Shown: one piece after another, positions 27,315-34,730 of the stretch | How the letters are laid out: each line of letters opens with the position of its first letter | How positions within the stretch are numbered: position 1 is the first letter of the stretch | DNA from: Indibacter alkaliphilus LW1 | GTDB taxonomy: Bacteria > Bacteroidota > Bacteroidia > Cytophagales > Cyclobacteriaceae | DNA: 64,000 bases | Direction of reading: 5' to 3' | NCBI RefSeq assembly: GCF_000295935.2 | Contig: NZ_ALWO02000037.1 | Location: forward strand, 26,259 to 90,258 | Made by a program: the position numbers and the translations under genes | Notes under the pieces: model-generated | What the model was told of the DNA's origin: nothing | What the model saw: only the letters and a program-made list of their open reading frames with translations | The model's database searches: none

Positions 27315-27938
27315 CTATTTAATCATCCCCTTAAACCCCCTTACCAACTCTACATCCTTCAAGCCGGGAGCAATTTCAAATCCTGAATTGATATCCACAC
27401 CAGCCAATTGCGGCAGACTTTCTTTTATCTCCAGAATTTTGCCAACATGACCTGGGCCGATCCCTCCACTCAACAAAAAGGGTTTGTCAAATGGGTAATC
27501 TTTCAACAATTGCCAATTGAAGGTTTTTCCTGAACCTCCATGTGCTTTGGTTAAGGTGTCGAAAAGGACATAATCAATATTAGGCAGGAATGCTTCCATC
27601 TGGACCCAGTCAATATGTTCTCCAACAGAAAAAACCTTAAAAACCTCCATTCCTGTCTCATCTTTAATAATCTTGGCCTCTTCTGCTGATTCTTTTCCGT
27701 GAAGCTGAATGGTGGAAAGGCCATAATCCTCGATTGCCCTTTTGATTTTTGCCATATTTTCATTGACAAAAACCCCCACTTTTTTGATATCTATTTGTCT
27801 GATTTGTTGCGATGCTTGCTGACCCGCATACCTCGGCGAAGGCGGGTATAAAATTACTCCCATCCAATCAGGTCGAACTGACTCTACCAGCTCCTGGCAA
27901 TTTTCAGCTTCACGCATTCCACAGACCTTCAGTTTCAT
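27315..27938 (-). CDS. trpF: Phosphoribosylanthranilate isomerase
   Basis: 207 residues, TIM barrel. The start KVCGMREAEN carries the catalytic Cys, and VLFDTLTKAHGGSGKTFNW carries the catalytic Asp and the phosphate loop; LSGGIGPGHV and GVDINSGFE follow. The conserved SPRYAG segment is encoded by a GC-rich palindrome (27822-27846: ACCCGC...GCGGGT), unusual for its neighbourhood. It lies 2 bases after trpC. Confidence 0.95.
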   Translation of the reverse strand: MKLKVCGMREAENCQELVESVRPDWMGVILYPPSPRYAGQQASQQIRQIDIKKVGVFVNENMAKIKRAIEDYGLSTIQLHGKESAEEAKIIKDETGMEVFKVFSVGEHIDWVQMEAFLPNIDYVLFDTLTKAHGGSGKTFNWQLLKDYPFDKPFLLSGGIGPGHVGKILEIKESLPQLAGVDINSGFEIAPGLKDVELVRGFKGMIK

Positions 27939-27940
27939 GA

Positions 27941-28756
27941 TCAGGCTTTTGCTGAAAGTTTTGACAATTCTTTTCTAAATGCATTCATAAAATTCAGTGC
28001 TGCTTGGTGTGGTCTGCTGGATTTCATGAAGTTTTCTCCAATCAAAAACCCTTCAAAACCCGCTTCCTTTAATCCAATTAAAGTTTCTGGCTTTGATAAG
28101 CCTGATTCAGAGATTTTCACAAAGTCATTGGGTATCTTATCGACCAAGTCATAAGAAGTGTCTACAGATACTTCGAAGGTTTTTAAACTTCTGTTGTTGA
28201 CTCCTACCAGATCAAGATGCCCGTTTAGGCTTTTCTCCAACTCGCTCAAGTCATGGACTTCCATCAGTACTTCCATTCCCAGTTCCTGGGCAAAGGCTGC
28301 CAACTCATTTAGCCTCTTGGGTTCCAGTGCTGCAGCTATCAATAATATACAGTCTGCTCCTATGGATTTGGCTTCAATAATCTGGTATTCATCAATGATA
28401 AAATCCTTCCTCAATATCGGGCAGAAATTATACTTGCGGGCAATAATAAGGTCCTCATTTTTCCCTCCGAAAAATTCCTTATCTGTCAGGATGGAAAGTG
28501 CGGAAGCACCGGCCTGCATATAACCTATGCTTACTGTCTCCACCGATGCATTGCCATTGATAGGTCCTTTGGATGGCGATTGTTTTTTGAATTCGGCAAT
28601 GATTCCGGTTTTGTCTTCCCGCTGAATGTACTTTTTCATGGACACGGTCTTGGAATCGAAATAAATGCTCTTTTCCAACATTTTGACAGGCACCAAACTG
28701 CTTTTTTCTGCAACTTCTTTGTGCTTATGCGCTATGATTTTTTCTAAAATATTCAT
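27941..28756 (-). CDS. trpC: Indole-3-glycerol phosphate synthase
   Basis: 271 residues, single-function TrpC (TrpF is separate). IIAEFKKQSPSKG, LRKDFIIDEYQI, LMEVHDLSELE, GVNNRSLKTFEV and SESGLSKPE are the standard motifs of the barrel, with the catalytic Lys and Glu residues in the second and third. It cyclises CdRP to indole glycerol phosphate. Spacing to trpD is 3 bases and to trpF 2 bases, a tight operon core. Confidence 0.97.
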   Translation of the reverse strand: MNILEKIIAHKHKEVAEKSSLVPVKMLEKSIYFDSKTVSMKKYIQREDKTGIIAEFKKQSPSKGPINGNASVETVSIGYMQAGASALSILTDKEFFGGKNEDLIIARKYNFCPILRKDFIIDEYQIIEAKSIGADCILLIAAALEPKRLNELAAFAQELGMEVLMEVHDLSELEKSLNGHLDLVGVNNRSLKTFEVSVDTSYDLVDKIPNDFVKISESGLSKPETLIGLKEAGFEGFLIGENFMKSSRPHQAALNFMNAFRKELSKLSAKA

Positions 28757-28759
28757 GTC

Positions 28760-29773
28760 TTAATTACTGATTGAAATGCTTGTTTTTGGATTTACTAGAG
28801 CTTTAAAAACCTTCAATGCTTTACCTCCTAGGAGTGATTCTTCTGATTTGGAGAGTGCTGTCTCAAAAGTAAGGTTTGGATCAGCAGTGATCAAGGCTGC
28901 TGCGGCATTGGCCAAGACCACATCGTTTTGCGATTTTGAACCCTTTCCCTTGAGAATGGTCTCAAAAATAGCCGCTGATTCTTCCACTGTATCCCCTCCT
29001 TTGATTTGTTCTGCTTTGATTTTTTTCAAACCTATCTGTTCCGGACTGTACAATTTTTCCCCTGAATTGGAAATCATTTTGAAATCACCGGTGAGTGAAA
29101 TTTCGTCATATCCGTCCAAAGCATGTAAAATGCTAAATTGACCATCATGCTCTTGGTAAAGGTAGGCGTACAGCCTTGCCAATTCCAAACTGAATACACC
29201 AACCAACTGTTTTTTCGGGAAGCTTGGATTAACCATCGGCCCTAACATGTTGAAGAATGTTTTCACCCCCAACTCTTTTCTTATCGGCGCTACATTTTTC
29301 ATAGCCGGGTGAAATAAGGGTGCATGAAGAAAACAGATCCCGGCTTCATCCAGGGACTTTTTGATTTTATCCAAATCATTGGTAAACTCATACCCAAAGC
29401 TTTGGAGCAGGTTAGATGAACCGCAAATGGAGGATACGCCTGTATTACCATGCTTGGCAACGGGCTGGCCGGCTCCTGCTACTATAAATGAAGAAAGTGT
29501 GGAAATATTGAAAGTATCTTTTCCATCCCCTCCCGTACCACAAAGATCCATGGCGTCATATTCTGCTATGTCCACCGGTACGCAAAGCTCCAGCATCGCC
29601 TCCCTAAATCCTCCCAATTCCTCTACCGTGATACTCCTCATCAGATAAACTGTCAAAAAGGAAGCAATTTGGCTTGAATTGTAAGCACCTGTTGCAATAT
29701 TTTTTAAGACCTCCTTGGCCTGTTCTTTACTGAGTTTTTTATGTTCTATTAAGTGGTTAAGTATGTCTTTCAT
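28760..29773 (-). CDS. trpD: Anthranilate phosphoribosyltransferase
   Basis: 337 residues. DLCGTGGDGKDTFNIST is the PRPP-binding glycine loop, and KHGNTGVSSICGSSNLL and LGPMVNP complete the active site. It joins anthranilate to PRPP. It heads the tight trpD-C-F group and is separated from trpG by a 366-base gap full of repeats, so the group could be transcribed in part on its own. Confidence 0.97.
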   Translation of the reverse strand: MKDILNHLIEHKKLSKEQAKEVLKNIATGAYNSSQIASFLTVYLMRSITVEELGGFREAMLELCVPVDIAEYDAMDLCGTGGDGKDTFNISTLSSFIVAGAGQPVAKHGNTGVSSICGSSNLLQSFGYEFTNDLDKIKKSLDEAGICFLHAPLFHPAMKNVAPIRKELGVKTFFNMLGPMVNPSFPKKQLVGVFSLELARLYAYLYQEHDGQFSILHALDGYDEISLTGDFKMISNSGEKLYSPEQIGLKKIKAEQIKGGDTVEESAAIFETILKGKGSKSQNDVVLANAAAALITADPNLTFETALSKSEESLLGGKALKVFKALVNPKTSISISN

Positions 29774-30139
29774 CTTATTGGTATGATTGTAAAATTGAAA
29801 AATTCAAAGATTTTACAGGAGCTATAGTCACTTTCTTATTTCTCAATTGGTTTATTAAATATTTACTTCTTAGTCGTATCTCGGCATGATATATTGCTAC
29901 ATACTGAATCTGGTTATAACTTTTTTAATGTTTTTAATATCGTCCATGCCTTCGGCATTTAAGAAACTACTCTTCATCTTTCCACCCGGCAGTAAATTAC
30001 CGGGTAATTATTTCGGCCATCCCTTACGGGATTATTAAACTTAACATCAAGTCTATCAATTCTCGCTTCTTATTTCCTCATATTCTCGGGACAAGCTTCG
30101 TTTCTTGTTTCTTGTTTCTCTCTTCTCGCATCTCCCCTC
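29774..30139. repeat. trpG-trpD spacer with a chain of short GC-rich hairpins and a purine-rich string
   Basis: The gap contains ATGCC-TTC-GGCAT (29946-29958), CCCGG...CCGGG (29985-30004) and TCCC-TTAC-GGGA (30020-30031), spaced about 10-30 bases apart. Next to the trpG stop lies the + strand string TTCTTGTTTCTTGTTTCTC and TTCTCGCATCTCC (30095-30139). No protein-coding gene is visible. Confidence 0.65.
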
Positions 30140-30703
30140 TCACCTCAGCCAATTCCGCATCATATCCACTCCAAATTCTGTCAACACCGATTCAGGATGG
30201 AATTGCAGACCCCGGACCTGATGCCTTTTATGTCTTACACCCATAATCTGGCCATCGGGTGTGCGCGCAATGACCTCAAGATCTGGACTGAGTGTTTTTT
30301 CATTGATTACCCATGAATGGTACCTCCCTATTTTAAATGAACCGGGCAAACCCTCAAAGAGTAAATCCTTTTCTACGGTAACTTCTGAGGCCAGGCCATG
30401 GACTACCTCAGAAAGGTTGATCAATGAACCATCAAAAGCCTCACCAATGGCTTGATGGCCTAGGCAGATGCCCAGGATATCCTTTTCCTCAGCATATCGC
30501 TTCAGCAATTCAGGCATAATTCCGGCCTCTTGCGGGACTCCTGGGCCGGGAGAAAGTAATATTTTATCATATTGTGAAACTTCATTCAACCTGATTTTAT
30601 CATTTCTATAAATATCCATTTGATTTCCATAGCCCAGTTGCCTGATGATATAAACCAGATTATATGTAAAGGAATCGTAATTGTCTAGAACGAGAATGCG
30701 CAT
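30140..30703 (-). CDS. trpG: Anthranilate synthase glutamine amidotransferase component
   Basis: 187 residues. LLSPGPGVPQEAG, GICLGHQAIGEAF with the nucleophile Cys, and LQFHPESV with the His-Glu pair are class I amidotransferase motifs. It supplies ammonia to TrpE; such subunits may also serve PabB (61.9 kb), for which no separate amidotransferase is seen here. The stop TGA is followed at once by GAGGGGAGATGCGAGAAG, one of the shared spacer strings. Confidence 0.95.
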   Translation of the reverse strand: MRILVLDNYDSFTYNLVYIIRQLGYGNQMDIYRNDKIRLNEVSQYDKILLSPGPGVPQEAGIMPELLKRYAEEKDILGICLGHQAIGEAFDGSLINLSEVVHGLASEVTVEKDLLFEGLPGSFKIGRYHSWVINEKTLSPDLEVIARTPDGQIMGVRHKRHQVRGLQFHPESVLTEFGVDMMRNWLR

Positions 30704-30713
30704 TTTTTTAATT

Positions 30714-30785
30714 GGAAGATTGGGAAATTATAAGATTGGAAGATTAGAAGATTAGAAGATTGGAAGATTGGAAGATTGGAAGATT
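30714..30785. repeat. Eight-base tandem repeat upstream of trpG
   Basis: Six uninterrupted copies of GGAAGATT or AGAAGATT fill 30738-30785, with two degenerate copies before them. They lie between trpE and trpG, about 10-80 bases from the trpG start. On the coding strand this reads CCAATCTTCCAATCTTCC. Copy number is likely to vary by slippage. Confidence 0.85.
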
Positions 30786-30886
30786 GCATATGCCATTTAA
30801 GGTTTTTTCAGATTTGATTTTTTTTGGTTTTCGAAGTCTTGGAGGTATTTCATAAAGCCTTTGATTTCTTTTGAGACAATTTCCAG
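30743..30886 (-). pseudogene. Possible short gene remnant between trpE and trpG
   Basis: Just after the trpE stop, in another frame, the minus strand reads a helical segment EIVSKEIKGFMKYLQDFENQ followed by Lys-rich residues and then the repeat translated as NLPIFQSSNL. This looks like the C-terminal end of a small helical protein, perhaps a four-helix-bundle (S23-type) gene, with no start. The assignment is tentative. Confidence 0.25.
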
Positions 30887-30887
30887 T

Positions 30888-32294
30888 TTAAATACCCTCC
30901 GCTGTTTTCAAGGCTACCCGCAAAGCTTCAAGCTTATTGGCTACTTCCTGTAATTCGGACTGAATAGAAGATTTTGCCACCACACCTGCCCCGGCCTGAA
31001 AACGGAGTTCGTTATTTTCAGAGACAAATGATCTGATCAGAATGGCATGATTGAAATCCCCATTGAAACCAAGATACCCGATAGCTCCACCGTAGAATTT
31101 TCTCGATGTATTTTCCAATGAATCAATCAACTGCATGGCTTTGTATTTTGGGGCTCCGGATAGTGTTCCTGCAGGAAAGGTATCAGCCACCAATTGAAGT
31201 GGGTTCGCTTCCTTAGGTAAAATTCCCGTCACTTTAGACACCAAATGAATGACATGCGAGTAATATTGAATCTCTTTAAAAACTTCTACATCCACTTTTT
31301 CAGATGATCTGCTCAGGTCATTCCTCGCCAAATCTACTAACATCACATGCTCAGAATTTTCCTTGGGATCATCGTATAATTTTCTCGCCAAATTCGCATC
31401 GGCCTGATCATTTCCAGTTCTTTTGAAAGTACCTGCAATTGGATAAATGGTAGCTTTGTTGTTTTTGACAACGATCTGGGCTTCAGGAGAACTACCAAAA
31501 ACCTTGAATGACCCATAGTCAAAATAGAAAAGGTAAGGTGATGGATTAACCGAACGCAGCGCCCGGTACACGTTGAATTCATCTCCCTTAAATTTTGTAG
31601 TAAACCTTCTGGAAATTACTATCTGGAAAACATCTCCTTTGAAGCAATGGTCCTGACCCTTTTTCAAAATATCCAAAAACTCCTCATCGGTGTAATTGGA
31701 GTACTCTTCCCCTACTAGCTTAAAATTGTATGCAGGTATGTTTTTATTATTGAGCAGCATCTGAAGCTGTCCCAGCTCTGAATTCTTTTCATAACCCTGA
31801 ACCTGATGTTCGAAGAGGTACAGTTCATTTTTGAAATGATCCACCACGATGACATTTTGGTACACGGCATAGTGAAGCATAGGGACTGTGTCGGCTTGGG
31901 TTTGTTGGAGGTCTATGTCCTCAAAAAATCCCACAGAATCATATTGCATATAACCAAAAAGGCCGTTATTGATAAATTTGAATGGATTCTTTTCTTCCTC
32001 AAATTTGCCTGAAAATGCTCTCAAGGCATCAATCAACTTATTTTCTTCCCCTATGGAATAGCTTAAAATCTGATTGCCGGGCAACTCTTCTTTGACTTTC
32101 CCATCGCTGAAACTAAAAGAAGCCAAGGGATTGAAACAGATGTAAGAAAAGCTATTTTCCTGTCCATGGTAATCCGAACTTTCGAGCAAAATGGGATTTG
32201 AAAAACGGTCTCTCACCTGAAGGTAGATACTCACCGGAGTGATAGTATCTGCCAGTAGTTTTTTGTGAGATGAATTGAGTTTAAATTTTTCCAT
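30888..32294 (-). CDS. trpE: Anthranilate synthase component I
   Basis: 468 residues, chorismate-binding enzyme. The motif PIAGTFKRTG has the Ala expected for anthranilate synthase (PabB has Lys), and LARNDLSRSS, FPAGTLSGAPK and GGAIGYLGFNGDFNHAILIR are intact. The N-terminal feedback segment LLESSDYHGQENSFS resembles the Trp-binding LLES element. With TrpG it makes anthranilate from chorismate and glutamine. It is preceded by a Trp-codon leader and an attenuator, so the whole downstream set is probably controlled by charged tRNA-Trp level as well as by feedback. Confidence 0.97.
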   Translation of the reverse strand: MEKFKLNSSHKKLLADTITPVSIYLQVRDRFSNPILLESSDYHGQENSFSYICFNPLASFSFSDGKVKEELPGNQILSYSIGEENKLIDALRAFSGKFEEEKNPFKFINNGLFGYMQYDSVGFFEDIDLQQTQADTVPMLHYAVYQNVIVVDHFKNELYLFEHQVQGYEKNSELGQLQMLLNNKNIPAYNFKLVGEEYSNYTDEEFLDILKKGQDHCFKGDVFQIVISRRFTTKFKGDEFNVYRALRSVNPSPYLFYFDYGSFKVFGSSPEAQIVVKNNKATIYPIAGTFKRTGNDQADANLARKLYDDPKENSEHVMLVDLARNDLSRSSEKVDVEVFKEIQYYSHVIHLVSKVTGILPKEANPLQLVADTFPAGTLSGAPKYKAMQLIDSLENTSRKFYGGAIGYLGFNGDFNHAILIRSFVSENNELRFQAGAGVVAKSSIQSELQEVANKLEALRVALKTAEGI

Positions 32295-32313
32295 GATTTT
32301 AGGTTAAAACGAA

Positions 32314-32346
32314 AAGAGGCTTGCCGGAAAAACCAGCAAGCCTCTT
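32314..32346 (-). terminator. trp attenuator terminator
   Basis: On the minus strand AAGAGGCTTGC pairs with GCAAGCCTCTT (11 bp, partly extended by GG/CC inside) and is followed by TTTTCGTTTT. It lies between the leader peptide stop and the trpE start. Its 5' half shares bases with the antiterminator segment TGGTTTTTCCG (32325-32335), so the two folds exclude each other. Confidence 0.9.
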
Positions 32347-32419
32347 AGATATGTTTTTACAAATATTAGGCAATAGCTATTGGTTCTTCCGTTTTAGAAG
32401 TCAAATGCCACCACCAATA
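32325..32419 (-). promoter_or_regulatory. trp attenuator alternative RNA pairings
   Basis: RNA segment 2, CGGAAGAACCA (32381-32391, in the Thr-Glu-Glu-Pro codons), is complementary to segment 3, TGGTTTTTCCG (32325-32335), over 11 bases with one G-U pair; this is the antiterminator. Segment 1, TATTGG (32414-32419, the Tyr-Trp codons), can pair with CCAATA (32378-32383) and block it. A ribosome stalled on the Trp codons frees segment 2; one at the stop codon covers it and lets the terminator form. Confidence 0.85.
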
Positions 32420-32440
32420 TGTTGATTGAATTGTTTTCAT
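32366..32440 (-). CDS. trpL: trp operon leader peptide
   Basis: A 24-residue peptide beginning MKTIQSTYWWWHLTSK and ending with IAIA and TAA. Three consecutive TGG codons sit at residues 9-11, where chance would give one Trp in about 64 codons. It ends 20 bases before the terminator stem and lies 72 bases before the trpE ATG. The promoter is directly upstream, leaving only a few bases of 5' UTR. The peptide itself probably has no function beyond measuring Trp-tRNA supply. Confidence 0.93.
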   Translation of the reverse strand: MKTIQSTYWWWHLTSKTEEPIAIA

Positions 32441-32453
32441 TTTTGCAATGCGA

Positions 32454-32483
32454 CAAAGTTAAAAATGCATTCTATTTAACAAA
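32454..32483 (-). promoter_or_regulatory. Predicted trp promoter
   Basis: On the minus strand TTTG (32480-32483) and TAACTTTG (32454-32461) are 18 bases apart, matching the Bacteroidota -33 TTTG / -7 TAnnTTTG consensus perfectly. The expected start of transcription is only some 7-8 bases before the trpL ATG. Confidence 0.75.
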
Positions 32484-32629
32484 ACATATTTTTAAAAAAT
32501 AATTTCACAATGAAGGACTTTCTTAAGGTAAATAAGAAAATCAGGGGTTCAAATTCTAAATAAGAGGTTTTAGCTCTGCAATGACTTACATTTTTACGAA
32601 TAAGTACTTACTTTTAAAAAAAAGAAATT

Positions 32630-32860
32630 ATGAGTGGTATAGCCAAATACTATAAACAAGTTTTCGAAGACTATCAGGTTCTCGTCAAAGTCAACGCAGA
32701 TGGCCTTACAGGAACAGAACTGATTATTCATCCCGATGGGAAAGTAGAAAAAACAGAAATGGATTTTGATGATGAGATTTTTGATGATTTGGAAGTGGAT
32801 GGATTTCAAACCTGTAGCCCCTTGGAGTTCAACCTACATTTGGCAAAAACCTCAAAATGA
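32630..32860 (+). CDS. Small acidic protein of unknown function
   Basis: 76 residues, ATG start, no signal peptide or membrane segment. Very acidic in the middle (MDFDDEIFDDLEVDGF). It resembles no characterised family that I know. It is divergent from the trp operon and alone, with 425 gene-free bases after it. Codon use matches its neighbours, and the protein has an ordered-looking beta start (VLVKVNADGLTGTELIIHPD), so it is probably real. Confidence 0.6.
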   Translation: MSGIAKYYKQVFEDYQVLVKVNADGLTGTELIIHPDGKVEKTEMDFDDEIFDDLEVDGFQTCSPLEFNLHLAKTSK

Positions 32861-33285
32861 TTCATCTCTTTAAAATCACTTCCAAAATCAAGCAAATGTA
32901 AACTTACTTTTATCTCCTTAAGCTATGGTTTGCAGTAGGGCATATTTTTCAATTTTGGATTATTCTTTACCATTATCACTGAAAACTCAGTAACTGCCTT
33001 TCACCTTTTATTTTTTTAAAAAGCCTTATAAAAAAGGACCAGCATCAAAATCAAATACCTCAATTCGAATTGTATGCTTTCACAAAAGATCCTTTGGTTG
33101 CGGGTTTTTAAAAATTTGGATTTTGATGAATCCTAAGGATTTCATCAGATTAAAGAAGTGGACGGAACAATTTTGGTACAATCTTCAAATTCCCCTATAA
33201 AAATACCTTCATTTTTAAAAAGTTTTTGATAGTTTAGGACTTTGAGTGATTTTCTGAAATAAAATTTCCCACCTATTTCCATATC
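32861..33285. other. Intergenic region before the transhydrogenase operon
   Basis: 425 AT-rich bases without a convincing gene. The only structure noticed is a short inverted repeat, GATGAATCC...GGATTTCATC (33126-33147), without a T-run. The pnt promoter is expected here, but no clear consensus pair was found. Confidence 0.4.
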
Positions 33286-34410
33286 ATGATTATTGGAATT
33301 CTAAAAGAACCTCAAGGGGAAGCCAGGGTTTCCATGCTCCCCGAGGCTGTTAAAACATTATTGTCCTGGAATACCGAAGTCTGGGTAGAAAGTACTGCCG
33401 GCGATTCTGCTTATGCTTCAGACAGCACTTACGAGTCGGCTGGAGCCAAAATCAAAAACCGCCAAGACCTACTTAGCCAATCAGATATTCTTATAGGAAT
33501 ACAGGCAATCCCTACAGATGAGATTGGCACTATGAAAGCTGAGGCTGTTTGGTTTGGACAGCTCAATGCCCTTTACAGCCCCGAATTGACCAAGTATCTT
33601 ATTGAGCATAAGAGAACAGCTTTCAGTATGGAACTCGTACCCAGAACTACCCGAGCTCAATCCATGGATGTGCTTTCCTCAATGGCAACCGTCAGTGGCT
33701 ACAAAGCCGTGCTGATGGCAGCAGGCCTGCTACCTAGATTTTTCCCGATGTTTATGACAGCTGCCGGGAGTATCACGCCCGCTAGAGTTTTGATATTGGG
33801 TGCAGGCGTGGCAGGTTTGCAGGCAATTGCCTCTGCAAGAAGACTTGGTGCTTCTGTTTTTGCATTTGATGTCAGACAGGCTGCCAAAGAAGAAGTCCTT
33901 TCCTTAGGGGCCAAATTTGTAGACGTAGAAGGTGCCAAGGAGGATAAAGGGGCCGGTGGATATGCGGTAGAGCAGTCTGAAGACTTCCTGCAACGTCAAA
34001 AAGATACCATCCACGAACACGCTATGAAGGCTGATGTGATCATTACTACAGCTCAGATTCCTGGCCGGAAAGCTCCCTTATTGGTTGAAGAACGGACAGT
34101 GAAATCCATGAAACCAGGTTCAGTGATCATTGACTTAGCAGCTTCTTCAGGAGGAAACTGCGCACTTTCCCAGCCGGATCAAACTGTAGAAGTCAATGGT
34201 GTCCGGATAGTTGGTGTGGGCAATTTAGCGGCTGAAATGCCGCAGGATGCCAGTAAAATGTACGGGAAAAATTACCTGAACTTCCTCAAACTGATCATCA
34301 AGGATGGAGCCTTGGACCTGAATTTTGACGATGACATTGTCAAAGGCACCTGTGTTTGTCATGCCGGGGAGCCTATAAGTGAAAGAATCATTCAAATGCA
34401 AAACGCTTAA
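33286..34410 (+). CDS. pntAA: NAD(P) transhydrogenase subunit alpha part 1 (dI, NAD-binding)
   Basis: 374 residues, soluble dI domain related to alanine dehydrogenase. LKEPQGEARVSMLPEAV is the N-terminal motif; the NAD Rossmann loop is GAGVAGLQAIASARRLGA (about 167-184), with RAQSMDVLSSMATVSGYKA before it. It carries NAD(H) hydride to the dIII domain. The alpha chain is split in two genes, the three-subunit arrangement known from Rhodospirillum. It ends 2 bases before pntAB. Confidence 0.95.
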   Translation: MIIGILKEPQGEARVSMLPEAVKTLLSWNTEVWVESTAGDSAYASDSTYESAGAKIKNRQDLLSQSDILIGIQAIPTDEIGTMKAEAVWFGQLNALYSPELTKYLIEHKRTAFSMELVPRTTRAQSMDVLSSMATVSGYKAVLMAAGLLPRFFPMFMTAAGSITPARVLILGAGVAGLQAIASARRLGASVFAFDVRQAAKEEVLSLGAKFVDVEGAKEDKGAGGYAVEQSEDFLQRQKDTIHEHAMKADVIITTAQIPGRKAPLLVEERTVKSMKPGSVIIDLAASSGGNCALSQPDQTVEVNGVRIVGVGNLAAEMPQDASKMYGKNYLNFLKLIIKDGALDLNFDDDIVKGTCVCHAGEPISERIIQMQNA

Positions 34411-34412
34411 AC

Positions 34413-34730
34413 ATGGAACAGTTACTCAACTATATTGGGGCCAATATGGAAATGGTCTATTTTCTGATTTTAGCCATACTCTTGGGTGTGGAAGTGATTT
34501 CAAACGTACCCGCAATTCTTCATACCCCATTGATGTCAGGTGCCAATGCCATACACGGGGTAGTTGTAGTCGGTGCAATTATCGTCATGCTTCAGGCCTC
34601 GCCAGAAAATTACCTGGCTCTTACAGTAGGATTTTTAGCTGTTGTAGTAGGTATGTTGAATGTCATCGGTGGATTTGTGGTGACCGACAGGATGTTGGAA
34701 ATGTTCAAGAAAAAACCTAAGAAGTCATGA
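34413..34730 (+). CDS. pntAB: NAD(P) transhydrogenase subunit alpha part 2 (membrane)
   Basis: 105 residues with three to four membrane helices. ISNVPAILHTPLMSGANAIHG is the conserved segment of the alpha membrane part, involved in the proton path. It ends with a basic tail (KKKPKKS) in the cytoplasm. The stop overlaps the pntB start by 4 bases (ATGA), so membrane subunits are made together. Confidence 0.95.
   Translation: MEQLLNYIGANMEMVYFLILAILLGVEVISNVPAILHTPLMSGANAIHGVVVVGAIIVMLQASPENYLALTVGFLAVVVGMLNVIGGFVVTDRMLEMFKKKPKKS

Noticed and set aside
32295-32440. T-box or Trp riboswitch before trpE
   Set aside because: A leader peptide with three Trp codons plus alternative hairpins explains the region; no T-box sequence was seen.
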